Source of the DNA: a virus
DNA: 39,514 bases
IMG/VR virus record: IMGVR_UViG_3300048672_000137
Location: 1-39,514 of that record
Reading direction: 5' to 3' (one strand)
In this document: piece after piece, positions 31,331 to 39,373 of the stretch
Numbering within the stretch: position 1 is the stretch's first letter
Layout: every line of letters starts with the position of its first letter
Position numbers and translations under genes: made by a program
The notes under the pieces: model-generated
Databases searched by the model: none
The model's input: the letters and a program-made list of their open reading frames with translations, nothing else
Told to the model about the DNA's origin: nothing

Positions 31331-34093
31331 ATGGGCACCCTTACCGGCTGCATGGCAAAGGCAGGCAAGCTACTGCACTCTAAAGACCGGGAGGCCATCC
31401 TCCAGCGGGCGTCCAGCTTACGTGCAAGCGGCATGGACGCGCAGGCGGCTGCGGTTGCTGCTGTAGACCAGCATATCGCCACGGTTAAAGCGCAGCCGGA
31501 TCGCAAAGCGCTCGGCAGCGTCAACACGCTGGTGGCTGCGGCCAAGGAGTTCGCGGCAGGGCTTGTGGCAGGACGCAAGGTACGCGACCTAAAGCCTGGC
31601 GCCCACGCGGCAGCAGAGGTGCGTGCTGCGAAGAATGCAGAGAAGGCTATGGTGAAGGGTGATACCCAGTCGGCCATCGTCGCTAAGCGAGACCAGCTGC
31701 TGCAGTTTCACGCTGCCAAGGCCACGACGGAAGCGCAGGCTGAGATTGATAAAAAGGTCAAGAACCTGAAGGCCATCAGCGCCAATGACAAGCTGCCTAT
31801 CGAGTACCGCGACCAAGTGGACAAACTGCTGGAGCGCGTGGACCTGAAAGACCGCACACTGCGTGAGCTGGACAAGCGCGCCAAGCTGTCGGCGTGGTTG
31901 GAGTCCCAAGAGGAGATAGGCTTAGAGCCCGAAGTGCCGGACTACCTTAAAGAAGATAGCCAGCTCACCAGTTACAAGGACATGACCGTCGAGGAGTTCC
32001 GGGGGCTCTACGACACGATCAAACAGATTGAGCACTTGGGGCGCCTGAAGAATACCCTGCTGACAGCCAAGGACAAGCGGGAGTTCAACGCCGCGCGTGA
32101 CGACATTGCCGAAAGCATTACGACCCTGGCGGGTGACCGCAGCACCAACCCTCGCACCGCAACGACCAAAGGTGGTCGGTGGCTGCAGGCCGTCAAGGAC
32201 TTCGGCAGCGCGCACATCAAGGCTGCCACATGGGCTCGCGTGTTCGACGGCGGCAAGGACGGTGGCAAGGTGTGGGAATACTTTGTGCGCTCGGCCAACG
32301 AGAAAGCAGGCTGGGAAACCACCAAGCGCGCAGAGGCCACAGAGAAGCTGACCGACATCCTGCATCCGTGGCTGGCCAAGGGCGACCTGGGAAAGCAAAC
32401 CTTCTTCCCTTCCATCAATCGAAGCCTGACGCGCCAAGAGGTACTGGCCATCGCGCTGAACACTGGCAACGAGTCCAACCTGCAACGACTGCTGGGTGGA
32501 GAGGGCTGGACCCAGCAGCAACTGGAGCCGGTGCTCAGCACCCTGGACTCTACCGAGTGGTCCGTGGTTCAAGGCGTTTGGGATCACATGGAAAGCTACT
32601 GGGAAGCCATCGAAGCCAAGAACCTGCGGGTCTACGGTAAGCGGTTGAACAAGGTGGAGATTGGATCGGACATCGCCACCAAGCACGGCCTGCGCGGAGG
32701 ATACTACCCCGTCAAGTACGACCCTCGCGCCAGCATACGGGCGGAGGAGCATGCGGACGCAGAAGGCGCACGACGCCAGCTCAAAGGTGCGTACAACGCT
32801 GCCACCACGCGCCGGTCATTCACGAAGGCGCGTGCCGACGAGGTGAACGGGCGTCCACTGCTGTACAACCTGAGCGGCCTGTACTCCGGCGTCAACGACG
32901 TGATCCACGACCTGGCCTGGCACGAGTGGCTTATCGACACCAACCGCCTGCTGAAGTCGACGGCTATCGACACTGCCATCCGCGAGCACTACGGGGACGC
33001 TGCTGCACGCCAGCTCAAGACCTGGCGCGACGCGATTGCCGAAGGGGATACCGGAACCCAGGAGGCCATGGATAGTGCCCTGAGCTGGTTGCGCCAGTCG
33101 GTGAGCGTTGCGGGCCTGGGCTACAACGTGATGTCTGCTGCGATGCAACCTATCGGGTTGACCAACTCGATCAGCCGGGTGGGCATGAAGTGGGTGGCGA
33201 AGGGCGTTGCCGCCTACACTGCACACCCTGTACAGCAAACCCAGGAGGCACGCGAGAAGTCGGTGTTCATGGCCAACCGCGCACGCACCCAGTTCCGTGA
33301 CCTCAACGAGCTGCGCAACCGAGTGCAGGGTGAGGACACAGTAATGAACGGCGTGCGCAAGAACGCCTACTTCCTGATGATGCAGGCCCAGAGCATGGTG
33401 GACGTGCCAACCTGGCATGGCGCCTACGAGAAGGCCATCAGCGAAGGCAACGACGAAGTGCGCGCCGTCGACCTGGCAGACCAGGCGGTCATCGACTCCC
33501 AGGGTGGGGGTGAGACCAAGGACTTGTCGGCCATCGAGCGTGGCGGCCCCGCGCAAAAACTGTTCACCACCTTCTACAGCTTTATGAACACAGTGGCCAA
33601 CATGGGCTACGCCAACGCCCGCACAGGTGACACAGCCCAGAAGGCTATGTCCATCCTGCTGCTTGGCGTACTGCCTGCCATTCTGCCTGCACTACTGAAG
33701 GACGCCCTGACCCCCGGTGGCTCGGACGATGACTGGAAAGCGCTGATGCGCAAACTGCTGGGCGAGCAGCTGTCCTACCTGATGGGCATGATGGTGGTGT
33801 CGCGGGAGTTTGCCGAGGCAGGCAAGACGGTTACCGGAACGACAGACCACCCGCGCGACTACTCTGGCCCTGCCGGTGTTCGCATGGTGGCTGATGCGGG
33901 AACGTTTGCCAAGCAGCTCTACCAGGGCGAGCTGGACGATGCCTTCCGCAAGGCAGCCATCAACCTGGTAGGCGACCTGGCCGGTCTTCCTTCAGCCCAG
34001 CTCAACCGAAGCATCACTGGAACCAAGGCCCTGCTGGACGGCAAGACTAACAACCCGATGGCGGTCCTGATGGGCTACCAGGAACCGAAGTGA
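31331..34093 (+). CDS. Large internal virion/polyvalent-type protein
   Basis: 920 residues. It starts MGTLTGCMAKAGKLLHSKDREAILQRASSLRASG, then long helical regions. The middle contains a recurrent phage segment (GGYYPVKYDPRAS near residue 458, LLYNLSGLYSGVNDVIHDLAWHEWLIDTNRLL), followed by GLGYNVMSAAMQPIGLTNS and a hydrophobic helix SILLLGVLPAILPALLKDAL near residue 780, able to cross a membrane. C-terminus: PSAQLNRSITGTKALLDGKTNNPMAVLMGY. These features match the large polyvalent-protein associated type proteins of phages, which may be ejected with the DNA. It probably works with the 1872-residue protein in DNA ejection. No catalytic motif seen. Confidence 0.78.
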   Translation: MGTLTGCMAKAGKLLHSKDREAILQRASSLRASGMDAQAAAVAAVDQHIATVKAQPDRKALGSVNTLVAAAKEFAAGLVAGRKVRDLKPGAHAAAEVRAAKNAEKAMVKGDTQSAIVAKRDQLLQFHAAKATTEAQAEIDKKVKNLKAISANDKLPIEYRDQVDKLLERVDLKDRTLRELDKRAKLSAWLESQEEIGLEPEVPDYLKEDSQLTSYKDMTVEEFRGLYDTIKQIEHLGRLKNTLLTAKDKREFNAARDDIAESITTLAGDRSTNPRTATTKGGRWLQAVKDFGSAHIKAATWARVFDGGKDGGKVWEYFVRSANEKAGWETTKRAEATEKLTDILHPWLAKGDLGKQTFFPSINRSLTRQEVLAIALNTGNESNLQRLLGGEGWTQQQLEPVLSTLDSTEWSVVQGVWDHMESYWEAIEAKNLRVYGKRLNKVEIGSDIATKHGLRGGYYPVKYDPRASIRAEEHADAEGARRQLKGAYNAATTRRSFTKARADEVNGRPLLYNLSGLYSGVNDVIHDLAWHEWLIDTNRLLKSTAIDTAIREHYGDAAARQLKTWRDAIAEGDTGTQEAMDSALSWLRQSVSVAGLGYNVMSAAMQPIGLTNSISRVGMKWVAKGVAAYTAHPVQQTQEAREKSVFMANRARTQFRDLNELRNRVQGEDTVMNGVRKNAYFLMMQAQSMVDVPTWHGAYEKAISEGNDEVRAVDLADQAVIDSQGGGETKDLSAIERGGPAQKLFTTFYSFMNTVANMGYANARTGDTAQKAMSILLLGVLPAILPALLKDALTPGGSDDDWKALMRKLLGEQLSYLMGMMVVSREFAEAGKTVTGTTDHPRDYSGPAGVRMVADAGTFAKQLYQGELDDAFRKAAINLVGDLAGLPSAQLNRSITGTKALLDGKTNNPMAVLMGYQEPK

Positions 34094-34111
34094 GTGTGCT
34101 TAAAAGCACGC
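34094..34111 (+). promoter_or_regulatory. Recurrent post-stop element, copy 4 (hairpin)
   Basis: Directly after the TGA of the 920-residue gene: GTGTGC (34094-34099), loop TTAAAA, GCACGC (34106-34111), a 6-bp stem with one G-U pair. It separates ejection genes from the tailspike gene. No T-run follows; TTGGACAATACGAT lies just downstream. Confidence 0.5.
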
Positions 34112-34148
34112 TCGCTTTGGACAATACGATGTAACCAGGACCACCGCC

Positions 34149-36035
34149 ATGACCGTACCTTCGACAACCCGAAAAGCTGGACCGTACACCGGCAACGGCG
34201 TGCAGACGGTGTTTCCGTTCAGCTTCAAAGTGTTCTCCGTAGCCGACGTCACTGTCACGCAGACAGATACGGTAGGCGTGGACGCGACACTGACATCCGG
34301 CTATGTCGTAACGCTCAACCCTGACCAAGTTGCCTCACCTGGCGGTAGCATCACCTTGTCGGTGGCGCCCCCTACCGGGTACAAGATCACCGCCACAGGC
34401 GCGTTACCTTACGACCAAACGTTGTCCCTGCCAGGCGGCGGTAACTTTAACCCTACCGCTGCGGAAAATGCGTTCGACCGGGTGGTCATGCAACTCCAGC
34501 AGGTCAATGAGAAAGTCGATAGGGCTATTAAATCTTCGGTTTCTACGCCCCCCGGGGTGTCGTCAGCGATACCAAGCCCATCCCCCTACAAGGTTCTTGC
34601 ATGGAATGGAACTGGTACAGCACTAGAGAATACTGACCCTTCTACGTCTTCTGCACTTGCTGCAAATCTATCCGCATCCTCCGGCTCATCCCTAGTAGGC
34701 CACCTGCCTTCTGGTGCTGGTGCTGTAGCTACTACGGTGCAGAGCAAGCTGCAAGATTTTTCAACCACAACAGGATACCCGTCCATTCAAGCTGCATTAG
34801 ATGCAAACCCAAACAAAGCAATTTTGCTAGTGGATGCGTCTTACACACTCTCAAGCACTCTAACCGTTGGAAGCGGTCAGAGGTTGATTGGCTTTGGCCC
34901 AAATGTAACAACCGTCAACTACACCGGAACAGGCACGGCAATTCAATATATAAGCCCTTCTGGTACTGGTATTCGGATTTACGGAAGTGGTGCTGAAAAC
35001 TTCTTATTGACAACTTCAACTGGTGCAACTGGTATTGATTGCGATAGCTTGAGTTCAGGGCAATTTGCTGATTTAATAATCGCGGGTTTTGCAACAAGTG
35101 GCCTAAAACACCATACACCAACATCAGGCGGGTCTGTTTACAACCGACATTACAACGTCAAGGCGCAATCGTGCGGCGTTGGTTTTGACTTGGTGCGTGA
35201 TGGTGGTGGACTATCCAGCTACACCAACGACAACACATTTATAGCTTGCCGTGCAAACATCTGTACCACTGGCTTCAACATTACTGGCGGCAACCACAAC
35301 ATCATTAGCAATTCACAGATTGAAGGGTGTACTACTGGAGTTTATTTGGCTGAATCTGGAGCAGCTTCATGCTCGGTAAACACCATCAGCTTGTGCCGCT
35401 TTGAAGGAAATACATCTGATGTGACGATTGGTGCATTGGTTACAGAAACAATTTTGCAAGATAACTTCTATGTAAACGGGAACCGAATAACGGACTCTGG
35501 AACACGAACACAGTCCATCGGTGCAGGCCCAAAAGCCCACATTCGTTCATCTGGTTATCAATTGGCGGGGGGTTCCTTCCGCTATGTCCGAACTGCAAAC
35601 GGTGGCACGGAAGTACCTCACACAGTTTTCAATGATGCTTCTTCTGTAAATAGTCCTGTTACTGTTGAAATTCAGAATACAGCTTCAAGCCTTAGTGCTA
35701 GGGCTTTAAGGGTTCGTTACGGCGGCGATGCAGGAGCAATCAAATTTGGTATTGTTCCAATTAGCGGAAAGATTACCGACCTTGCTACAACAAATGGCCC
35801 TGTAGGTTCTTTTATCTGTGCTGCTGCTGCATCAACAACGATAAACAACACCTGCGTTACATCGGCATCAGTCATTTTCTTACAAGCTATCGGCGCATCG
35901 GCTGGTGCGCTTCAAGGTTCATCAAAGCACCTGATTATTTTGAGCAAAGTAGATGGCGTTTCATTTACTGTGCGTACCGCAGACAGCACCGCAGCAGCAG
36001 GTACAGAGGGTTTTCAATATTGGATTGTTAACTAA
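34149..36035 (+). CDS. Tailspike: T7-fibre-like anchor plus beta-helix receptor-binding domain
   Basis: 628 residues. Residues 1-130 match the T7 gp17 N-terminal anchor pattern (GPYTGNGVQTVFPFSFKVFSVADVTV, LPYDQTLSLPGGGNFNPTAAENAFDRVVMQLQQVNEKVDRAI). A Ser-rich linker leads to TVQSKLQDFSTTTGYPSIQAALDAN at about 195-220, the usual start of a pectate-lyase-like right-handed beta-helix, with repeated N/G/T turns to about residue 460. The C-terminal domain ends FTVRTADSTAAAGTEGFQYWIVN, typical of trimeric spike tips. It determines host recognition and may cut surface polysaccharide; catalytic acids cannot be assigned by eye. From about 34600 the DNA is clearly richer in A and T than the rest, a sign of recent exchange of the receptor-binding part. 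Confidence 0.88.
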   Translation: MTVPSTTRKAGPYTGNGVQTVFPFSFKVFSVADVTVTQTDTVGVDATLTSGYVVTLNPDQVASPGGSITLSVAPPTGYKITATGALPYDQTLSLPGGGNFNPTAAENAFDRVVMQLQQVNEKVDRAIKSSVSTPPGVSSAIPSPSPYKVLAWNGTGTALENTDPSTSSALAANLSASSGSSLVGHLPSGAGAVATTVQSKLQDFSTTTGYPSIQAALDANPNKAILLVDASYTLSSTLTVGSGQRLIGFGPNVTTVNYTGTGTAIQYISPSGTGIRIYGSGAENFLLTTSTGATGIDCDSLSSGQFADLIIAGFATSGLKHHTPTSGGSVYNRHYNVKAQSCGVGFDLVRDGGGLSSYTNDNTFIACRANICTTGFNITGGNHNIISNSQIEGCTTGVYLAESGAASCSVNTISLCRFEGNTSDVTIGALVTETILQDNFYVNGNRITDSGTRTQSIGAGPKAHIRSSGYQLAGGSFRYVRTANGGTEVPHTVFNDASSVNSPVTVEIQNTASSLSARALRVRYGGDAGAIKFGIVPISGKITDLATTNGPVGSFICAAAASTTINNTCVTSASVIFLQAIGASAGALQGSSKHLIILSKVDGVSFTVRTADSTAAAGTEGFQYWIVN

Positions 36036-36122
36036 ATGACACCAGAAGAAAAAACCCAATTCATTCACGCCATCACTGAGGCGGTGAAGTCAAAACATAA
36101 AACCTTTGGAGATCAAGCCTGA
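36036..36122 (+). CDS. Very small ORF between tailspike and lysis genes
   Basis: 28 residues (MTPEEKTQFIHAITEAVKSK...), one helix by appearance. It starts directly after the tailspike stop (TAA-ATG) and ends in TGATG, sharing one base with the next start, so coupling is likely. Weak ribosome site. No family can be assigned. Confidence 0.45.
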   Translation: MTPEEKTQFIHAITEAVKSKHKTFGDQA

Positions 36123-36391
36123 TGCCTACGCAAAAAGAAGAAAACACCCACTGGACGATTAAACGCGAGGTGCAACTTGGGCACGTTATAAGCACGATTC
36201 TCTTAGCAGCTTCCGCATTTGGCTACATCACCAGCATGGAGAAACGCATCGCTCTCATTGAGGACAAGATCGTTATGCAGAAAGAGCGTGACGATAGGCA
36301 AGATGCGCGATACAGCGAGAACATGGGGCAAATGTCTATGAAGATCGACAAGATGGATTCCAAACTGGACAGGCTGATTGAGAGAAAGTGA
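36122..36391 (+). CDS. Small membrane protein with coiled coil, lysis-region (holin/accessory candidate)
   Basis: 89 residues, GGAG before ATG 36122. One transmembrane helix at about residues 19-37 (LGHVISTILLAASAFGYIT) is followed by a heptad-rich helix (MEKRIALIEDKIVMQKERDD, MSMKIDKMDSKLDRLIERK). A short cytoplasmic N-terminus, one membrane span and a coiled coil is seen in small phage holin-accessory or spanin-like proteins. Position before holin-like and lysozyme genes supports a lysis role. Overlaps the 28-residue ORF by one base. Confidence 0.68.
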   Translation: MPTQKEENTHWTIKREVQLGHVISTILLAASAFGYITSMEKRIALIEDKIVMQKERDDRQDARYSENMGQMSMKIDKMDSKLDRLIERK

Positions 36392-36392
36392 T

Positions 36393-36470
36393 ATGAACTT
36401 TGACCAAGCATTTGATGCACTTATAAGCCGTGTGTACGGCAGCAACGATACGGGGCCAGGATGTCCGTAG
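36393..36470 (+). pseudogene. Possible remnant of a GH108-type muramidase N-terminus
   Basis: 25 residues starting MNFDQAFDALI and ending in TAG at 36470. GH108-type phage muramidases typically start MNFDxAFxxLLxHEGGY; here the catalytic EGG is missing and the frame stops. It follows the membrane protein by one base and overlaps the next gene. It may be a decayed endolysin replaced by the GH24 lysozyme downstream, or a real tiny peptide. Confidence 0.4.
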
Positions 36471-36673
36471 AGCGCATGAGCGACATCGACACGCGCGAGT
36501 TTGACCCGGCAGTGTCAGTAGCCTTGGAGCGGTGCATCTCAAAGTACTACCAGTACAAGGACCGGCATGAGCACCAGAAGGCTCACGGCGCCGCGACGGT
36601 CATAAAAATTTTCTACGAGGCCATGACCGGCGACTTCTCTGACACGTTACCAACTCAACGAGGTGACCTATGA
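36461..36673 (+). CDS. Small hypothetical protein in the lysis region
   Basis: 70 residues; start at ATG 36461 with GGGG five bases away, or the inner ATG at 36476 (MSDIDTREF). Charged, with a helical centre (VALERCISKYYQYKDRHEHQKAHGAATVIKIFYEAM) and no membrane span. Overlaps the holin-like gene by 4 bases (ATGA). No family recognised. Confidence 0.62.
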   Translation: MSVERMSDIDTREFDPAVSVALERCISKYYQYKDRHEHQKAHGAATVIKIFYEAMTGDFSDTLPTQRGDL

Positions 36674-37137
36674 TTACTGCACTGCTATCCTTCCTTGGGG
36701 GCAACGTAGCCCGTATGCTCTTTGGTGAGCTTATGGGCTACCTAAATAAACGGCAGGAGCACGCCCAGGAACTGGAGCGCATGACGATCCAGGAAGCGGC
36801 AGCTGCGGCCCAGCATGCACGCAACATGGAAGCCATCAAGGTGCAGGCCGACCTGGGGGTGAAGACGATCCAGGTGCAAGCGGAAGCAGACATCGGCAAG
36901 CTGGAGATGGAAGGCTGGCTGGAAGCCGTCAAGGCTACGGCCACAAAGACCGGGGTGCTTTGGGTCGACGCCTGGAACGCAACGATACGCCCTGGCGTGG
37001 CCACCTGGTCCGTCATCATGCTTACCCTGGCCGAGATTGGCGCCATCCACGCGCTCAGCGAAAACGTTACGGCAATCAGCAGCTGCGCGTTGGGCATCTA
37101 CTTGGCCGAACGAAACCTAATGAAGCGGGGCAAGTAA
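36670..37137 (+). CDS. Holin-like membrane protein
   Basis: 155 residues. N-terminal MITALLSFLGGNVARMLFGELMGYLNKRQ, then a long helical region (HAQELERMTIQEAAAAAQHARNMEAIKVQADLGVKTIQVQAEADIG), then KTGVLWVDAWNATIRPGVATWSVIMLTLAEIGAI and SENVTAISSCALGIYLAERNL, giving two C-terminal hydrophobic spans. This layout, with WVDAWNATIRP before the spans, is a frequent phage protein next to endolysins, treated as a holin. It overlaps the lysozyme gene by TAATG. Holin activity is inferred from position and spans. Confidence 0.75.
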   Translation: MITALLSFLGGNVARMLFGELMGYLNKRQEHAQELERMTIQEAAAAAQHARNMEAIKVQADLGVKTIQVQAEADIGKLEMEGWLEAVKATATKTGVLWVDAWNATIRPGVATWSVIMLTLAEIGAIHALSENVTAISSCALGIYLAERNLMKRGK

Positions 37138-37583
37138 TGGACGCCCTGGCCATCACGCTTGCGTTGATCCGCAGGTTTGAGGGCCTGTACCTATCCCCCT
37201 ACCTGTGCCCCGCTGGTGTGCCTACGATAGGCTACGGCGCGACTTTCTACGAGGATGGCACCAGGGTATCCTTGCACGACGCGGCGATCACCAGAGCGCG
37301 CGCAGAGGCCTTGCTGCTATGGCACGTGCAGGCTGTCTTCCTGCCTGCTGTACTCAAGCTGTGCCCATCCCTAGTCCACGAAACGCCAGGTCGCATCGCT
37401 GCTATCCTGGACTTCACGTTTAACTTGGGCTCAGGCAACCTGAAGGCCAGCACTCTGCGCAAGCGCGTCAACGCCGGAGACTGGGACTCTGTTCCGACAG
37501 AGCTACGAAAGTGGGTGAGGGCGGGTGGCCTTGTACTTCGAGGCTTGACCCTGCGCCGAGAGGCTGAAGTTGCGCAGCTATAG
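37137..37583 (+). CDS. GH24 lysozyme (T4-type muramidase, endolysin)
   Basis: 148 residues. The active-site region reads RRFEGLYLSPYLCPAGVPTIGYG, with catalytic Glu15, Cys24 where T4 lysozyme has Asp20, and Thr30 where T4 has Thr26. A Cys at the Asp position is common in phage GH24 enzymes and compatible with activity in T4 lysozyme. C-terminal FNLGSGNLKASTLRKRVNAGDW and GLVLRGLTLRREAEVAQL fit the family. No signal peptide, so release needs the holin. Its last 116 bases overlap the opposite-strand gene 37468-37704. Confidence 0.92.
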   Translation: MDALAITLALIRRFEGLYLSPYLCPAGVPTIGYGATFYEDGTRVSLHDAAITRARAEALLLWHVQAVFLPAVLKLCPSLVHETPGRIAAILDFTFNLGSGNLKASTLRKRVNAGDWDSVPTELRKWVRAGGLVLRGLTLRREAEVAQL

Positions 37584-37704
37584 CTTGGCGCCAGGCGGCA
37601 TGCAGCGCTTTGTTGTTTTCGCGCAACACCAGGTTTTCGTCTGCCGCCTCCCTGGCAAACTGCTCTAAAGTCTTGCGATCCCAGGTAGTGAAGTCTGTGG
37701 CCAT
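37468..37704 (-). CDS. Small hypothetical protein, overlaps the lysozyme gene tail to tail
   Basis: 78 residues from ATG 37704, sharing one base with the helicase stop (TGATG). The N-terminal half is clearly protein-like: TDFTTWDRKTLEQFAREAADENLVLRENNKALHAAW, a helix often found in small phage proteins. The C-terminal 40 residues (from about LQPLGAG) lie on the complement of the lysozyme gene and look less structured. Start and coupling are well supported. Confidence 0.65.
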   Translation of the reverse strand: MATDFTTWDRKTLEQFAREAADENLVLRENNKALHAAWRQAIAAQLQPLGAGSSLEVQGHPPSPTFVALSEQSPSLRR

Positions 37705-39125
37705 CACAGTTTCCTTTTCATGTATTCCATCAACGCAGCCTGAACGCTAGCCTTTCCAGAGCGGCGGCCCATAACCACCTCGTCCAAGGTGCCGCGTGCT
37801 ACGATGTAATCGATAAACACCCCACAGGTTTTGCCTTCCTGGTACTGGCGCATGGGGCCAATGCGCTCCAGTATCTGGTCGTGGTACTCAAGGTTCCAGT
37901 CCTGTGCGAAAAAGCATATGCGGTTGCAGTGGGCCTGCAGCCCATCTACGCCATGGCCCATGCTGCCGGGGTGGCCAAGCCACAGCTTGCCCTCTCCGCG
38001 TTTGGCTGCCGCCATGTGGTCGTCGCGCGACAGGTCCAGCGCATCGGGGAACTCCCGTTGCAAGCGCACCAAGTCAGACTCAAAATAATAGGCCACCAGT
38101 ATCGGATCGTCGCCGGTTTCTTCGGCCAAGCCACGTAGCGCTTCTATCTTTCCGAAGTCACACTCGACGAAGGCGCCCTTGCCGTAGCGCTCAGGGTCCA
38201 GATAGACAGCGCCATTGGCCAACTGGGAGCACTTCAGCGTGAGCCCAGCGGCGTTGAACACCTCAACGTCTTTGCCGTCGAACTGCGCGAACAGTTCCTT
38301 CTCCATCTCTCGGTACTTGATGCGTGCGCTGACACTGAGGTCAACCTCGATAACGTTGACGATGGGCTCTTGCAAATCGAACCAGTCTTTGGGGTCAAGG
38401 GTCAGGCATATGTCTGCCAGGCGCTCGTGTATCTGGTCCTTGGCATAGGGCTGGATCACCGGCACGATGCCGGGCTTGTGGCTGATGGCGTCCACGATCC
38501 GCTTGTACGCAAACCAGCGCTCCTCAAACGAGGCGTAGCTGCGACCCAAGCGCATGCCCTGGTCCAGGAACCACATCTGCCCCCACAGGTCCTTCAGCCC
38601 GTTGGGGCTGGGGGTGCCGGTCAGCTCAATGAACTCTTTGACGTCGGCGTGGGCGAAGCGTGCAAGGGCCTGCGCACGGACGCTGCCCTGCTTCAACCTG
38701 AAGCTTTTTAGCTTTGTGGCTTCGTCAGCAACAACGCGACGGAAGGGCCACTTGCGACCCTTCTTGGCGTAGTAATCGCAAAGCCAATTCAGCTGTTCGT
38801 AGTTGGTGGTGTAGACGGGGGCGTCAACTTTAAGTGCCGCCGTGCGCTGGCGTAGATCACCCACGATAGGCACCACATCAAACCCTGCCAGGTGGTCCCA
38901 CTTGTTGGCCTCGTGCGCCCACCCGTCACGCGCAACGCGCAGCGGGGCCAGCACCAGGGTGGGCTCCGTCTCCCCCATCACGTTGTAGCAGACCTCAAGG
39001 TGCGAGAGGGTGAGCACGCTCTTACCCATGCCTGGCTTGGCCCACAACGCACACCTGGGGTGCTCTGCAAAGAAGTCGGCAACCGCTGGCGCGAAGGCTC
39101 GGGGAACGTACTTGCGGCGGGTCAA
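37704..39125 (-). CDS. SNF2/DEAD-type helicase
   Basis: 473 residues from a TTG start at 39125: AAGGA lies six bases upstream and the TTG overlaps the preceding stop (TTGA). Motif I AKPGMGKS (29-36), Ia LVLAPLRVAR, II DEAT (134-137), III LTGTPSPNG (168-176) are clear. The second RecA domain has KLWLGHPGSMGHGVDGLQ and the closing motif QILERIGPMRQ, similar to SNF2-type phage helicases. It is probably a DNA translocase or branch-migration factor in replication/recombination. It belongs to the leftward transcription direction, like the polymerase group. Confidence 0.9.
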   Translation of the reverse strand: MTRRKYVPRAFAPAVADFFAEHPRCALWAKPGMGKSVLTLSHLEVCYNVMGETEPTLVLAPLRVARDGWAHEANKWDHLAGFDVVPIVGDLRQRTAALKVDAPVYTTNYEQLNWLCDYYAKKGRKWPFRRVVADEATKLKSFRLKQGSVRAQALARFAHADVKEFIELTGTPSPNGLKDLWGQMWFLDQGMRLGRSYASFEERWFAYKRIVDAISHKPGIVPVIQPYAKDQIHERLADICLTLDPKDWFDLQEPIVNVIEVDLSVSARIKYREMEKELFAQFDGKDVEVFNAAGLTLKCSQLANGAVYLDPERYGKGAFVECDFGKIEALRGLAEETGDDPILVAYYFESDLVRLQREFPDALDLSRDDHMAAAKRGEGKLWLGHPGSMGHGVDGLQAHCNRICFFAQDWNLEYHDQILERIGPMRQYQEGKTCGVFIDYIVARGTLDEVVMGRRSGKASVQAALMEYMKRKL

Positions 39126-39373
39126 GTCTCGTCCTTTAGTTTGCGAATCTTGTCAGTCCAATCTGCAGCAGTGTCATCAGGTGAGTAGCATTGGATGGAC
39201 TCCTCCAGCGCATCACGCCGGAACTGGAGCATCTGGTCTTCGGTGTAGTATTTGGTAATAGTCCATCCATGTGCAGGACCTGTGTTGGTGGAGAATCCAG
39301 AGCCATCTTTCCCCATCCATTCGATAGTTCCATCAGGCTCCCAGTAGTACGCTGGTTCTGGTAGCTTGGTCAT
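39122..39373 (-). CDS. Small hypothetical protein
   Basis: 83 residues from ATG 39373 (MTKLPEPAYYWEPDGTIEW), with AGGTG about seven bases upstream; a longer frame to 39424 lies inside the upstream gene. Small phage proteins starting LPEP and ending with YTxDQM are frequent in early regions; function unknown. Overlaps the upstream gene (ATGA) and the helicase start (TTGA). Confidence 0.7.
   Translation of the reverse strand: MTKLPEPAYYWEPDGTIEWMGKDGSGFSTNTGPAHGWTITKYYTEDQMLQFRRDALEESIQCYSPDDTAADWTDKIRKLKDET

Noticed and set aside
31922-32752. 276-codon minus-strand frame inside the 920-residue gene
   Set aside because: Antisense shadow; the plus-strand frame has conserved phage segments throughout.
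37584-37703. Bidirectional terminator between the converging units
   Set aside because: Short palindromes such as TTGGCGCCA exist but none is long enough or T-tailed, and the region is coding on the minus strand.
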